DNA of 64,000 nt. It comes from Paragonimus westermani (Eukaryota > Platyhelminthes > Trematoda > Plagiorchiida > Troglotrematidae). The stretch spans positions 62,001 to 126,000 of the forward strand of contig QNGE01000288.1 in the NCBI GenBank assembly GCA_008508345.1. The letters are read 5' to 3'. Made by a program: the position numbers and the translations under genes. Under the pieces are notes generated by a model that had not been told where the DNA came from, made no database searches, and saw only the letters and a program-made list of their open reading frames with translations. Within the stretch, counting starts at the first letter, position 1. Every line of letters begins with the position of its first letter. Positions 47,990 through 58,800 of the stretch are shown piece by piece.

Positions 47990-49081
47990 GATCATTCTTT
48001 CTACTTGTTACTTGTCTTTTCCAATCAAGAACATGTCGAACTACCGTCTGTAGGGTCTCGGTTCGCCCACAAGAGGAAGTAGTGCACGTTCAACTCAGGC
48101 CGTGAACACACTGGCTAGAACAGTGCCAAGTGGGCTCCTCATGGCCACGCCTTCTATTTATTGAAAGCACTTATCCGAAAAATGAAAAATCGCATTGTCC
48201 GTGCACGATAAAAGCAAGTGAATCAAATAGTCAACGGGTTTTGGGAGAAAACTGGAGCTCGTTGAAAACCCAACCCATCGCTTTGCGTAGTGGTTTGTCT
48301 GTAAATAAGGAATTAACATCAACGGAACCTATCCTGTTCCTAACAATATTCAGGTTTTCTATAAATGGTATCAGTTCAAAAGTGTTCTTCAAAGTATGTA
48401 CACAGTTTTTTCGAAGAGGTTTCAAAATGTTAACCATTTCTCTAAATCATGGTACGGGAAACGCTGATTATCCAAGTCAGCTGCTCAGAAATATATAATT
48501 TGTAGGTTTTAGGCAAACCGTACAGCCGTAAAGTCTTGGTACCTACAGGTTTTAACATGTGATACTGCTGTTCATTGACGAAACCATAGAATAAGCAATC
48601 TGTTTCTCTTCTAAAAAAACTCTGTCCGGTTTTTTGCAGGTTTGAATCTGCTAGAGTCCCCGAGAATTTCTCCAACATTGTTCGTGTATTCTTATCGGTT
48701 CGTTATCACAGCACCGGTCTCTTTATCTGTCTTCAAAATTATATTTTCATTTCTCTTCAGTTATTGGAAAGCTTCCATGTGCTCACCAGTTAGACAGCGT
48801 ATTTTTGTATTGGAAGCCGTTGGAAGTTGTGTGACAGATCGGCCAACTTTGGGCACTCGAATGTTCAGTCACATCGAGAGTGCTTCCAACCGAGTTCGTG
48901 ATAACGCGACGAATGTGAGCCTGAGAATATGCTCAGATAGGTCTCTTGGAAATTCCTGATCAGTTAGATTGCCCCTGAACTCTTGCTTTCGTTTTCTCAT
49001 AAAATTAGCTTCTGCACTTATCACTGTCAGATTACAGTGACTGATGAAACGAATGTACAGTCCAACGAGCATGTCGCCCAC
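47990..49081 (-). pseudogene. PLE reverse transcriptase, N-terminal block and palm, active site lost
   Basis: Minus strand, descending. NENIILKTDKETGAVITNR, a stop, then EYTNNVGEIL (about 48,770-48,670) matches the I-V-I-x-K-A-D-K-G-x-x-V-V-x-x-x-x-x-Y block that opens PLE reverse transcriptase. LYGLPKTYK (48,499-48,525) matches R-L-Y-G-L-P-K-I-H-K, a PLE hallmark. SVDVNSLFTDKPL (48,291-48,325) matches S-F-D-V-x-S-L-F-T-N-V-P-L and keeps its catalytic Asp. SPLGTVLASVF (about 48,130) matches S-P-L-S-P-x-L-A-N-x-F. The YVDD site (about 48,028-48,056) is wrecked: a stop and Phe precede the single remaining Asp. Several stops and frame changes occur. The 48,869-49,081 frame upstream is probably more of the N-terminal domain. 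Confidence 0.78.
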
Positions 49082-52060
49082 CGAATATGTTCGAATCCGT
49101 GGTTAAACTTTTACACGTGATTGGTCCGAATGGCCCGAACCAATGACGTTGTCTGGATTCTGTGGTAAATCTTTAAACCAGCATCCGTTCCCCACGATAT
49201 AGTTCATAGAAGACTTCGCTGCAGCTGAAGGCATGTTGATGTACGTACACAAGTCTCGATGAGAAGGCAAATAATAATTCCAATGACAGAAATGTTAATT
49301 CCATTAAGAAATGCTAGCAACATATGTGATACAATTCGTGGTACTTAAAATTGGCGCGATATCACAACGGCACAGCAACTGCGTTCAAAAGCAACTTTTT
49401 GGGGACCAGTCACATGACATTAATACCCTGAACTAGTTGGTGTCTGTAATCGAACCTGTGATATCAGTTTCATTTTTAAAGTGAACAGTGTTGTGTGCCA
49501 TTAAAGTGAAGTAATGTAATTATCAGTAGCAGACTCATACACGATAGACTTAATGACTTCTATTTTAAAACTCGTTATTGCTTGTATCTCGTTCAATCAG
49601 TCAGTCGGTGGCACTAACTGGGACATCCAGTTTACAACCGATATCTTCAAGAAAGGATGCCTTGTAATAAATGCCAGTAAACAGGAGTGACTCAGTCTGT
49701 CGTCCTTGTATAACGTACAAGACGATATACTAAATGTGTAAATCCAATCTTATGTTATGCTACCCATCAATATGACATATGACACGAGAAGAAATTACGC
49801 ATGTACTTAGCGGTCGCATCTATGGCCCCGCCAGTTTTGAAAATGAGTAAAAAACAATGAAGCTTACTTAGTACTCCATGCAAACTGCAAATTTTACACT
49901 CTGTATCGTAACAGCAACAATGTGTTTTGAAAAATCTGCTTTGTTTCGAAACGCATCTATCCTACCGTTGATTTTTTCAGTAGATCTTGCAAGACAAAAC
50001 CGGTTGAACACGTTTCCATTGAGGTTACAGCTTCCTTTGAAATTACAGTGACAGATACTTCACCACGTAAGCATATAGCTTAATCAACGGGTGGCCTATT
50101 GTTTTCCAGGTAGACAGCAGAAGCTGTTTTGCCACAGAAGATCACGCAACAAGTGTTTGACAGAAATCTACAGTCCTCACTCACGATCAACATATTGACA
50201 ACCTTTCATTAAGTCGTAGGAATAGAATGGTGTAACACATTATTGTTAAAATACACATTAACTATTCCTGACGGAAGTATAAACAGTGGTGATCAGAAAA
50301 TAATGTTCGTCCATCCGTATATAAAGGACACTAAACCAATTAGTACAGTCACCACCGGATTTATCTCATCCTTTTTAGTTTTAACCATCTGGTTATTGGG
50401 GCCCTTTTGGTACCATTCTCTATCGATCAAAACCGGAAGTCAGCCCGTTGTCATTCCATTTCCCTGTCGATAGGCTTAATCGTTAAACGAAAACTAAATG
50501 TTACTAATATACGGCAACAGTTTTCTGAAGCGCTCTGTTAGGAGGTCTATTTTTACTTTGGACATACTCGCCCAGGTAGTCACTGTTCTCTTGTAGTGTT
50601 ACAATATGGAATGGGGAAGCAAATGTTAACACCCTTCAATTGTTTAGACTTAGGTTTTCGATCGTTGAAGAACTAAAACTAGTTCCCTGGATTATATTCC
50701 GCTACTTCAACCTTGATGGGTCCAAACAGCTCTGCACGCCACCTGATAAGGCGAGTTCTACAAAATCAAAATGGGTGTCAAAAGAAGGCACCATTAATGA
50801 GTATGAGCGCGGTGATCTTCCTGTATGGTTCAATGCGGATGTGCCTGAAACGGTTTCAAGAGCTCACTGGGCCGACTCTAATATCTTTGAAGACATGAAC
50901 ACTTTTCAGACTGTGTCCTGAGTGAAACGAATCGATTCAAAGTGGAAATTTTTTAACGCTGGCTGCTGCCAAGACAACCAGTATTAGATCCGGCAACCCT
51001 GACTTCTGTGCTCAAAATAAGATTGTGCGAATGCCTAATCTACCTCAGCCCAAAATAACTCGAATCCACAATTTGAAAAAATAACCGCGTAACTACTATC
51101 AAGCATGCGGTTCACAATTTTTAATGTAAGATTTTCTCATATCCTGTCTGCTCTCTTCACGTGTATTATATTCAGATGAGACCTAACGGCTGCATCCGAA
51201 CCAGGGCAAACGCGGCAGACGCTCTTCAGGCTGAGATACGAAACTACCGTTGACATGGGTGAATTCTGACGTGTACTGACCAAGAAATCCAGCTTGAGCA
51301 GTCGGTCGGATTATTTTTTGGATTCTATATAAAACAGTGAGATGCATGGACACCCGATTCGAAACGTTAACTCTCCGAGCTCCTGGCGTGGTTTCGAAGC
51401 TTAGCTGGCATATCGTTTGAAGCGTTTGCACATGCAGTTTCTGTTTCTGGTTGGAATCTAGCCAAAGCCCTGACTTTTCACAGTTGGATCACATCGACTT
51501 CATCATATCTGCCGAATTACATATTATTAGTAGAATCTATTAGATTGTAAATGGATTGTTAATCAAACATAGAACAAAAATCTTGTCCATTACTTCACAT
51601 TTCTCGTAATCGACAAAATTTCATTAGAATTCTTTATATTCTCCAAGAAGCGAATTTTCATATAGGAATCATTCCCCTTTCTTATGGGACAAGTTAGATA
51701 GGAGAAATATTTTAAATTTCATTTTGCCCCACTGTTTGTGACATTTATTTGTATATATGCATAGACGTGATGCAGTCAACTCGTTGCATTTCTCAAGCAG
51801 TGAACCCTAAATACCCTAAAGGCTTTCAATGTGCTTGATTACAAGCCTGTTCGTCTACAATTTGCAAATACATTGAGTCGATTAGCAAACTTTCCTTTCA
51901 GTAATTTGGGTGAAATTCACCAACTATGATATAATTTCCTGTCATGTCTGCACATCGGTTGCAAACGTGGGGAGTTACAGCGAAACCAACTGAAAAATGT
52001 CTTTTCAGAAATCTTGTAAGCCCACCTGGTTCATAATTAGCAGGTTGATCCGTAATAAGG
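49082..52060. other. No recognisable feature
   Basis: Frames of 60-93 codons without domains. GTTCGAATCC at 49,090-49,099 is a perfect box-B match, but no box A is visible at the right distance upstream. Confidence 0.5.
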
Positions 52061-52345
52061 ACGGCTTCTGAAGATATACAGATTGGGAATAACACAACGT
52101 TTCGAGCAAGTTGTAATACTCTACGTTTCAACCACCTCGGGTGGCCTTCCTCAGGAGTGACAACACTCCTGAGGAAGGCCACCCGAGGTGGTTGAAACGT
52201 AGAGTATTACAACTTGCTCGAAACGTTGTGTTATTCCCAATCTGTATATCAATAACATGTTAAACACGACGCCCAAACTATTCAACTTCATTCGTACTAC
52301 ATTTGGTGCGGATATCTTACAACTGATTAATAACGGCTTCTGAAG
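52061..52345. repeat. 13-bp direct repeats flanking the hairpin insert
   Basis: ACGGCTTCTGAAG occurs at 52,061-52,073 and again at 52,333-52,345, bracketing the hairpin and an 80-base tail. This is the pattern of a target-site duplication made when a retroelement inserts. The right repeat is itself inside a partial tandem duplication (CTTACAACTGATTAATA before it, CTTACAACTGGTTAGTA after it), so a local duplication is an alternative. Confidence 0.6.
52073..52250. repeat. Perfect hairpin: 87-bp arms, 4-nt loop
   Basis: Positions 52,073-52,159 and 52,164-52,250 are exact reverse complements over all 87 bases, around the loop ACAA. The arm begins GATATACAGATTGGG and includes GAAACG-type blocks (AACGTTTCGAGC, CTACGTTTCAACC) and GGCCTTCCTCAGGAGTG next to the loop. 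Arm identity is striking, because every other repeat pair in this window has diverged. Such a structure arises by template switching during replication or reverse transcription, or as an assembly artefact of a palindromic read. A minus-strand frame runs through it, but the palindrome itself explains that frame. Confidence 0.97.
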
Positions 52346-54300
52346 CTTACAACTGGTTAGTACTTATGCTCAGACATCCGAAATTTTTTCGGGGTCAGGA
52401 GATTAGCAGTCAGGAAATGAACAGCTATTCCTTAACGTAAGAGTGGTAGTTGGTCGAAGTGAAACAATCAGCGTTTCTATGTTGCCGGATTTTATATCAC
52501 CATACTTCCGGATAGATTTGATGTGCATCTCATGGAGATCACTAACAAATTTTTCCCTCCTATTGATAAAATTTTTTACACATTTGTGACACGCTAACGG
52601 AGGAACTCACTGTCGAGTATCGCAGAAATTCGTCTATTGGATAAAAGTATCCAACGTTTTAAAAACACTGTTGCACTGTAAATGCTCACGATGGTCACGT
52701 TGAACATCTTGCCAATTCGTGGTTTTACAGAACGATCGGTGGAAACAGGTTTGATGCAGATCACCTTCTGGAACACTCGTACAAACAATATGTTCCGGAA
52801 GAAAATTTGCCCCACTTTGTAATATAAATCTGATAAGAATGTTCGATAGTTATGGCGGGTACTGGATCATCTACAGTGATAAGGAATCATCATCTGGATG
52901 TTGTCAGCTAAAACGATTGTCTTCTGATGGCATGCGTCGGACGATTTTTGGCCCACACAGAGTTCAGCTGCATAACTGGTACCTTTCCATAGACGGATGT
53001 CAGATGTTGATCGAGCGTCTGACAGCCCAGCGCGCTCTAAACCGTCCAATCAAAAGCACTAGCGTTGCTAGTGAACCGAGTCAGGCATCACATGATTGTG
53101 CTTGCCTAAAAGAGTGATTTGTGACGATACTGCTTCAGGCGTCCTAATCGATACGTCATACCTCCAAAGACCCTCTAAAATGGGTCGCTGCAGAAGCAGT
53201 CATAATAGCAAAATATGACAGGATTAAATTTATGTAAGTGAAGTACTATAGAGACAGCGACGCAAATGAAACGCTATCCATAAACATTTATATATATCTC
53301 CCAGATATGAACAATGGTTGTTGTTGTGTGGATCCAATAGTTGCTACTCTGCATACATGTTTCTAAGATACACGATATTTGAAGACACCCTAAGGTACAG
53401 TATACAAAGACGTTTCAAATCGAGTCAACGAAACCTTAGTGCTGCCCCTCCATCGTTCCACGTTTGTAGCAAAATTTGTCTAGTAGATTCTATATCTGAA
53501 GGCAATGATGGCTACAGCAGTGAACACCTACAGGTTAACGTAACTATTACTGACCTCAAAGTTTTCTCATCTTCTATAGCAGCCCAGTGGTTGCTCAACT
53601 TACTTAGCTAATTAAAGCTCTAGAAATCGGAGAGAAGTTATCGCCACTTTCACAGAGTAGGCAGTAAGTGAGACGTGAACTCAGGACAACGGAAACCAAA
53701 GAGAGTATTTAATACAACTCGGCACAAATAATACTTGCAGGTCAGTAAGATGGCGAAACCCATCAAGTTTATTTCAGTCCGCCAACCGTAGGGAGGAACT
53801 GAATAGAAACGATTGTCACTTTTTACACCAACGAATTTGGAGCGTTCTATTATGTCCATCTCTCCTTCGGTTTATTTAGGTTCTCACGTTGCACACAATT
53901 GGACATTACTGATCTGTTTCGTCCGAACCAATTGCCCTTTTCTTGATCTCACTGTATTCACTGGAACAATGAAGTAAGTTGGCTTGTGCTTAAATCAGTA
54001 TTTGCAAGTGTCTGCTTGCTAAATGTTACCCTGTTTATTTCGTGTAACGGCCGTTCTAAAAGCGACAAGTGTATTCGCCAGTGTGTGGGAAATTTAACTT
54101 AGTTTAACCGGCAGTTTTTGACCAGGTCATCGTGGTTCAATTCTTTTCAATCCTGCTAATGTTGTGCAGGGTTTCCGGTGCTTCATTCCTGCGAAAGGTA
54201 AGGTGCTACCCTGTATTGGGACATGTCCGTCAAACGTTTATAAGTTCCGACGAAGTTGCGCTCTGGAACTTTCACATAAATCTGCCCGCATTACCAATGG
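52346..54300. other. No firm feature
   Basis: Open frames at 52,839-53,117 (listed separately) and 53,318-53,611, the latter unrecognised. Otherwise nothing. Confidence 0.5.
52839..53117 (+). CDS. Unconfirmed 92-codon frame with a weak YWTD-like pattern
   Basis: The translation contains YSDKESSS, then RLSSDGMRRTIF, then YLSIDG. The spacing recalls LDL-receptor class B (YWTD) repeats: Y-W-T-D, then R-x-x-L-D-G-x-x-R-x-x-L, then L-A-I-D. YWTD itself reads YSD and only one repeat would be present. The frame could be a single exon of a larger gene, since AG lies a few bases before the match, but no neighbouring exon was found. A chance match is more likely than not. Confidence 0.18.
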   Translation: MFDSYGGYWIIYSDKESSSGCCQLKRLSSDGMRRTIFGPHRVQLHNWYLSIDGCQMLIERLTAQRALNRPIKSTSVASEPSQASHDCACLKE

Positions 54301-54440
54301 GTAGTTTGGCAAACCTGTAAAGTTAGAAGAGACTCACAGGTGAAACCTGTGATCCGGCTGGGTTCGAACCAGCGACAGAAACAACATTTCCAAACACAGG
54401 AAGCACCGCACCGGCTGAGGGGTGAGGCTCTGTCGGGAGT
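54301..54440 (-). repeat. tRNA-like retroposon remnant, second family (copy a)
   Basis: The minus strand reads CCCCTCAGCCGGTGCGGTGC (box-A-like) and, about 40 bases on, GCTGGTTCGAACCCAGC, a perfect box B within a short stem. The plus-strand flank GGCAAACCTGTAAAG recurs at copy b. The sequences differ from the hammerhead family, so this is a separate tRNA-derived repeat. The fold outside the T arm is poor, so a functional tRNA is unlikely. Confidence 0.45.
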
Positions 54441-54599
54441 TTGACGTTACCACCTTTCATTTACTCTGCCCACCCAATCCACATTCTCATATGGACTTCG
54501 TGATAATTATACACGGATTCCCCAGACAGTTCATCCCTGGATAAACCGAAACCAACGTTAGGCAGTGACACTGTACTAAAAATAAACTGGTTGTCAGAT

Positions 54600-54700
54600 G
54601 GGCAAACCTGGAAGACAGTCAATTGTGAATAATCTGAACTTCAGATGGATTCGAACCAACGATAAAAACTGCGAGCCGACAATAAGAAAGTTCCATTAGA
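54600..54700 (-). repeat. tRNA-like retroposon remnant, second family (copy b)
   Basis: Direct repeat of copy a about 295 bases on: GGCAAACCTGGAAGAC (plus strand) and box B as GTTGGTTCGAATCCATC on the minus strand. Box A is lost. Confidence 0.4.
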
Positions 54701-54799
54701 ATTCACTTGATCCCTGACCTCGACAAATTAAGGGATTCTATAAGAGACAGTGGGTTGGGGGGTTATTGAATAAAAACTGGACATTCCTAGGCTGTCGGT

Positions 54800-54880
54800 A
54801 AGCTTCGTCGCTCAAATGGTAGGGTGCCTGCCTTTTTGTGGCATGCTATTTCCCTTGCTGGCTCCATTCCAGTAAAATCA
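54800..54880 (+). repeat. tRNA-like patch
   Basis: GTCGCTCAAATGGTAGGGTG is close to a tRNA box A (T-R-G-C-T-C-A-x-x-x-G-G-T-A), and GCTGGCTCCATTCCAGT about 40 bases on resembles a T arm with a worn box B. It lies right next to the end of the minus-strand frame below. Confidence 0.35.
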
Positions 54881-55405
54881 CAAATTCTTTACAGTTGGAT
54901 CTACACTTTTGAAATGTATCATTTATACGAGCTATTAAACCAAAATAGCTGGAAGGATGACGGCCGTCGGTTGCAATTTTTCCCGATTTAAAAATTAAGT
55001 CGGTAACGCCAGATGAAACACTTTTCCAGTATGGCCGCTTTTTTGAGGTTAAATGACGCCAGTTAATTTTATCTAATTTCAGCTTAATCGGGCATTTCTT
55101 AGCATCTACGTGTCGACTGCGGGATATTTTCTTCACTCATGTCATCGTCCTCTGAATCTTGACAGATTTGATACCGGAGAACATATTTCAAGTCAAATAT
55201 ATCTGAGGACATTAAGTTCGTTTCTATGAAATATTGCATCAAAAACAGTGTACACTGCTTAGAAGCCAGTAATCTAGCCCAACTACCTATTGGTAGATGG
55301 GAAATGATGTTATCTACACCACAACTGACAGAAATCTCTTTGAGATTATTGTAACCAAGATTACAATACTGAGAACCCTTCAAACTTAAAAGTTTGCAAG
55401 GAAGA
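54846..55405 (-). CDS. Unconfirmed coding candidate, two overlapping minus-strand frames
   Basis: One frame (55,383-55,099, 94 codons) begins just after a possible splice acceptor (TTCTTCCTTGC ... TTTTAAG, plus-strand 55,385 onward) and ends with an acidic run, QDSEDDDMSEENIPQ. A second frame (55,136-54,846, 96 codons), rich in K and R, overlaps its end by 38 bases in another phase. Two adjacent frames of this size with balanced amino-acid content are uncommon in this window, and a third frame (55,684-55,460) lies upstream. I recognise no domain. It may be an exon with a frameshift, part of an unknown mobile element, or chance. Confidence 0.22.
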
Positions 55406-55838
55406 ACTGTGAATAACCAGATTTGCCAAAAACGCAGAAGAATTGCAAAAGGGTATGTCCTATGATTTTACACCTGTTTGAAAACAATTTTCGCCGAAAG
55501 TTTCTGAGAATACGTTAAATGCTTTCTGTAAAATACTCACATCACATAAGACGTGAGTGGCGTGAGTACCCCATACTGGATATTCTCTAATATTCACTAA
55601 TGCCCAGAAGCATGCGGAATGACAGTACCCTTCAGTTACAATGGATAGTATTCTGTCAATACCCATGACTGTTAGCTCTACCATACCGTACGTCGAGCAT
55701 TTGCAAAGGAAGGAATGGCGTATTAATTATATAACTGACACCAATGACAAAAACCATTAATCGATGAGAACACATCTTAGATAGCTTTTGAAATTGCATG
55801 GCTTTGATAAGCTTTTTGTGAAAACTAACTACTGTCAT

Positions 55839-58800
55839 CCGTTGTATACCTCCAGAAACGCCCTACAGTCGTTCTAATTGAAGGTGCTTCAGCTTACGTG
55901 GATGGGAAATATTTTGTGTGTTGTTCACCAGAAGTATAATCCTGTTAGCTTAAAACGGTTAGGTAGGCTGATAGTGAGGATGCCTTAACACACATTTTCA
56001 AATCATAAGGAGCACATGTTTAGACAGTGAAATAAGTGTCTTTTGATAAGTTGGACATAGTTTCCTGCTTCCAAAGCATGTTCATCAAAGGCGCTTTCTG
56101 GATGCTCGTGCTAATGTGCATACTAAATACAAGAGTAAGGAGTCCAACTTAAAGACCCAGGGCGGTTGGATGAACCTCAAGCGCAATAGCTTTCAAAGGC
56201 ACAAAACTAGCTGGCTGTACCAAATTATGAGGAAAGCTGAATACCATAACACATAAGTGTTCCAACTTGAGAACTAACTCTGTAATATCTTCGGGTCAAG
56301 AGACTGTAGCGTGATAAATATTAGCTGCTTTTATTCTTCTCAGATTTGGGATATTACACTATTTCTATCGGGCAAAAAAAGCAAACTGCACAGAAATGTA
56401 TTAAATATTACGCTTGAGAAATGCTGAGGGTGTTAATGTGTGCGGCGGGATAAGGGTTATTTTGGATTGTTGTGTTCGAACCGGAAATGGATCAGTGCAA
56501 TAACATACCTTTAAACTATGAACCTACCTGACGTTCCTGCTCTTTAGCATATGAAATAGACAGAATGCGTCGCATTCAGTTAATTTACTAAGGAATATAA
56601 ATGACCTACGGGTTTGGTAAGAAAACAGAATTATCTGGGCAAAAGCTTTCCAGCGTGATCTTGGTTTCAAAGTGGTGTGCTATTAGACAGGTGCACACTT
56701 CCAAGCACGCTAGTCAATTTGGTACACAAACCTCGGGGTACAGACAGATACAAGTACGTCACTCTGACGAATATACCACATTTAACGAACATTTAGATTA
56801 CTGTATAAAGTCAACAATCGTGTTTCAATTAATTAATTAGGAAATTCCAGTTTAATCAGAGGAAAGGCTTGTATGCTCAATATTTAGTTTGCGAATAACC
56901 AACTGGACTCTTACATTTCACTCGTGGTTTTTAATTGAATCCGCTATCGAGATGGAAGTTTCCAGGTTGTCGACTTCATAATCCCGCAAGCAACTAGTTT
57001 ATCTTAAATTTGTAACAATCGTAGAATTAACTATCATTTAACAGAACAGTTGATTTTTCTTAATTGACGGTGTTAAGCAGAGTCTGAAATGTCCAAATTA
57101 AAATAATCTGTGTGCTTTTAGATGTAGCCGCCTTCACAACAAAAAACTCACCGCAAATTTTAGACAAAATTCGCCAATATAAGTTTTGTTTTTAAAACTG
57201 ATTGTACTTAATGACATACATTATAGCACAGCACAACTTCGCAGGGAGGCGACCAACTGTGGAAGAAAAGTTATCACTGTCGCTCACTGTTTCAAGAGAG
57301 AAAAACAACAATTGTCACAACCAGAACGATCACAACCCTGTCTAAACCGACTTAAGCGGATAACCGGTTACATATCCAAGAACACCATTGCTGATTGTAT
57401 GAGATTGCAGATGATCGTACTACAATGTAACAATAAAGTTTCACCATAAAACATCGAACATGTTTAAGTGCTGAACCGTAGCCGCCCTTATCAATGACAG
57501 TGAAGATTTTATAGCCACACAAGTACAGACTTTCTTTATTCAGTAGCAGCGACTGACCTTTTTGGGTGTATCACGGAACGCAGGATTGTGGTGCCATAAT
57601 CCATCTTTCAAACATGCGTAGAAAACAACTATTGGGCGATGCGCACATTTAATTTATTTACGTCACTAACATAAATATTTATAGCCTGCATTTGGAACTT
57701 AGTAAATTAGCTAGAACCTCGCTGAGCAATTTCAACTGACGCCATTTCACCCAACTTTTGCACACATCTCTGGGTTGTGGATTTTGATCGACGTTATTTA
57801 GCTGAATAACTATGAGTGAGGACATGGATTATTCAACAATACTTCAAACCAGTATCCGACGTGTATCTAGTGTTCTGTAGTAGACAGACGTTTTACAGTC
57901 GGCCAAATTGGCTCTGCTGTTCCACTAATCATCATTAACTAGTTTGTAACTGATTCTTACCGCACATCTCATCACGTTAGTGGATATTGAAGGAAATGAT
58001 CTCTAGCATTAATGTCAACGTGAGTTAGATAATTATGCCTAGCCATTTGGCCTTAATCACCTGCACAGTGGAATGACTACAAAAAGGTTACATGAGACAT
58101 GTAGTGGGTTCATCACGTGTGTGGACATATCGCCATCTGAGATTGAATGCTTTAGGGAGATAGTTTCAAACGCTTATTGGTACTGAAGCCAACTTAACTC
58201 TAGCATACTCCGCCATTCGGACAATGCACCCTCTGTCTCGCTTCTTCCTAACCCCGCAGGCACAGTATGTCAGCTCATGCTCCGCACGAAAATATGTTAG
58301 GGGAAACATAATAGCATCCATTACTATGAACCGCATCTGGAAACTCCAAAACACCTCAAATATACAGTCAGCAAATACGTTTGCTGTTGCTCAGGTTTGT
58401 ACATTTGTCTTTCTCCGATGTTTCACTCTGCTTTTTTCACGCTCTCAGCTGCAGCTTTTGAAAAACGATAGGGTGCAAACAAAAATTTTATGTGCAATTG
58501 GCTCAACTATATTGGAGTTTCTTAGGTCCTTATCCCGGTGTCCTTTGAACAACATAATCAAGCCATCCTCAAGATAGGTTGTGACCGTGAATAAAAAGGC
58601 GCCAGTGTGTGACTGAAGCTTCGCAATTCCTTTGTCACTCAGATGTAGTCTGTACGTCGGTTATACACAAGGAAGAATTTTGTTTGATTACCTAGCTGTT
58701 CGCTGTCAAGTCTTGTCGTAAAAATGTCGTACAATAATGGGCCGAACGGTCACGAACTGGAAGATGTACCCTGTGTGAGTAGGGATGCAGTAGTTCCTTT

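Larger units (their letters stand above)
46315..49081 (-). mobile_element. Penelope-like element, near full span but heavily decayed
   Basis: On the minus strand the order N-terminal RT block - RT palm - thumb - GIY-YIG endonuclease is that of Penelope-like elements. Endonuclease and reverse transcriptase lie in the expected order and direction over 2.8 kb. The gap between the decayed catalytic motif (about 48,040) and the thumb (about 47,450) is some 450 bases longer than expected, so it probably holds an unrelated insertion or a badly decayed segment. Terminal pseudo-LTRs and any hammerhead were not found. Confidence 0.75.

Noticed and set aside
49085..49105. tRNA-like element from a perfect box B (GTTCGAATCC)
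   Set aside because: No box A 30-60 bases upstream on that strand, and no family relation to other copies.
51898..52182. 94-codon minus-strand frame through the hairpin as a protein
   Set aside because: About half of it is one arm of the perfect palindrome, which explains the frame, and the rest has no domain.
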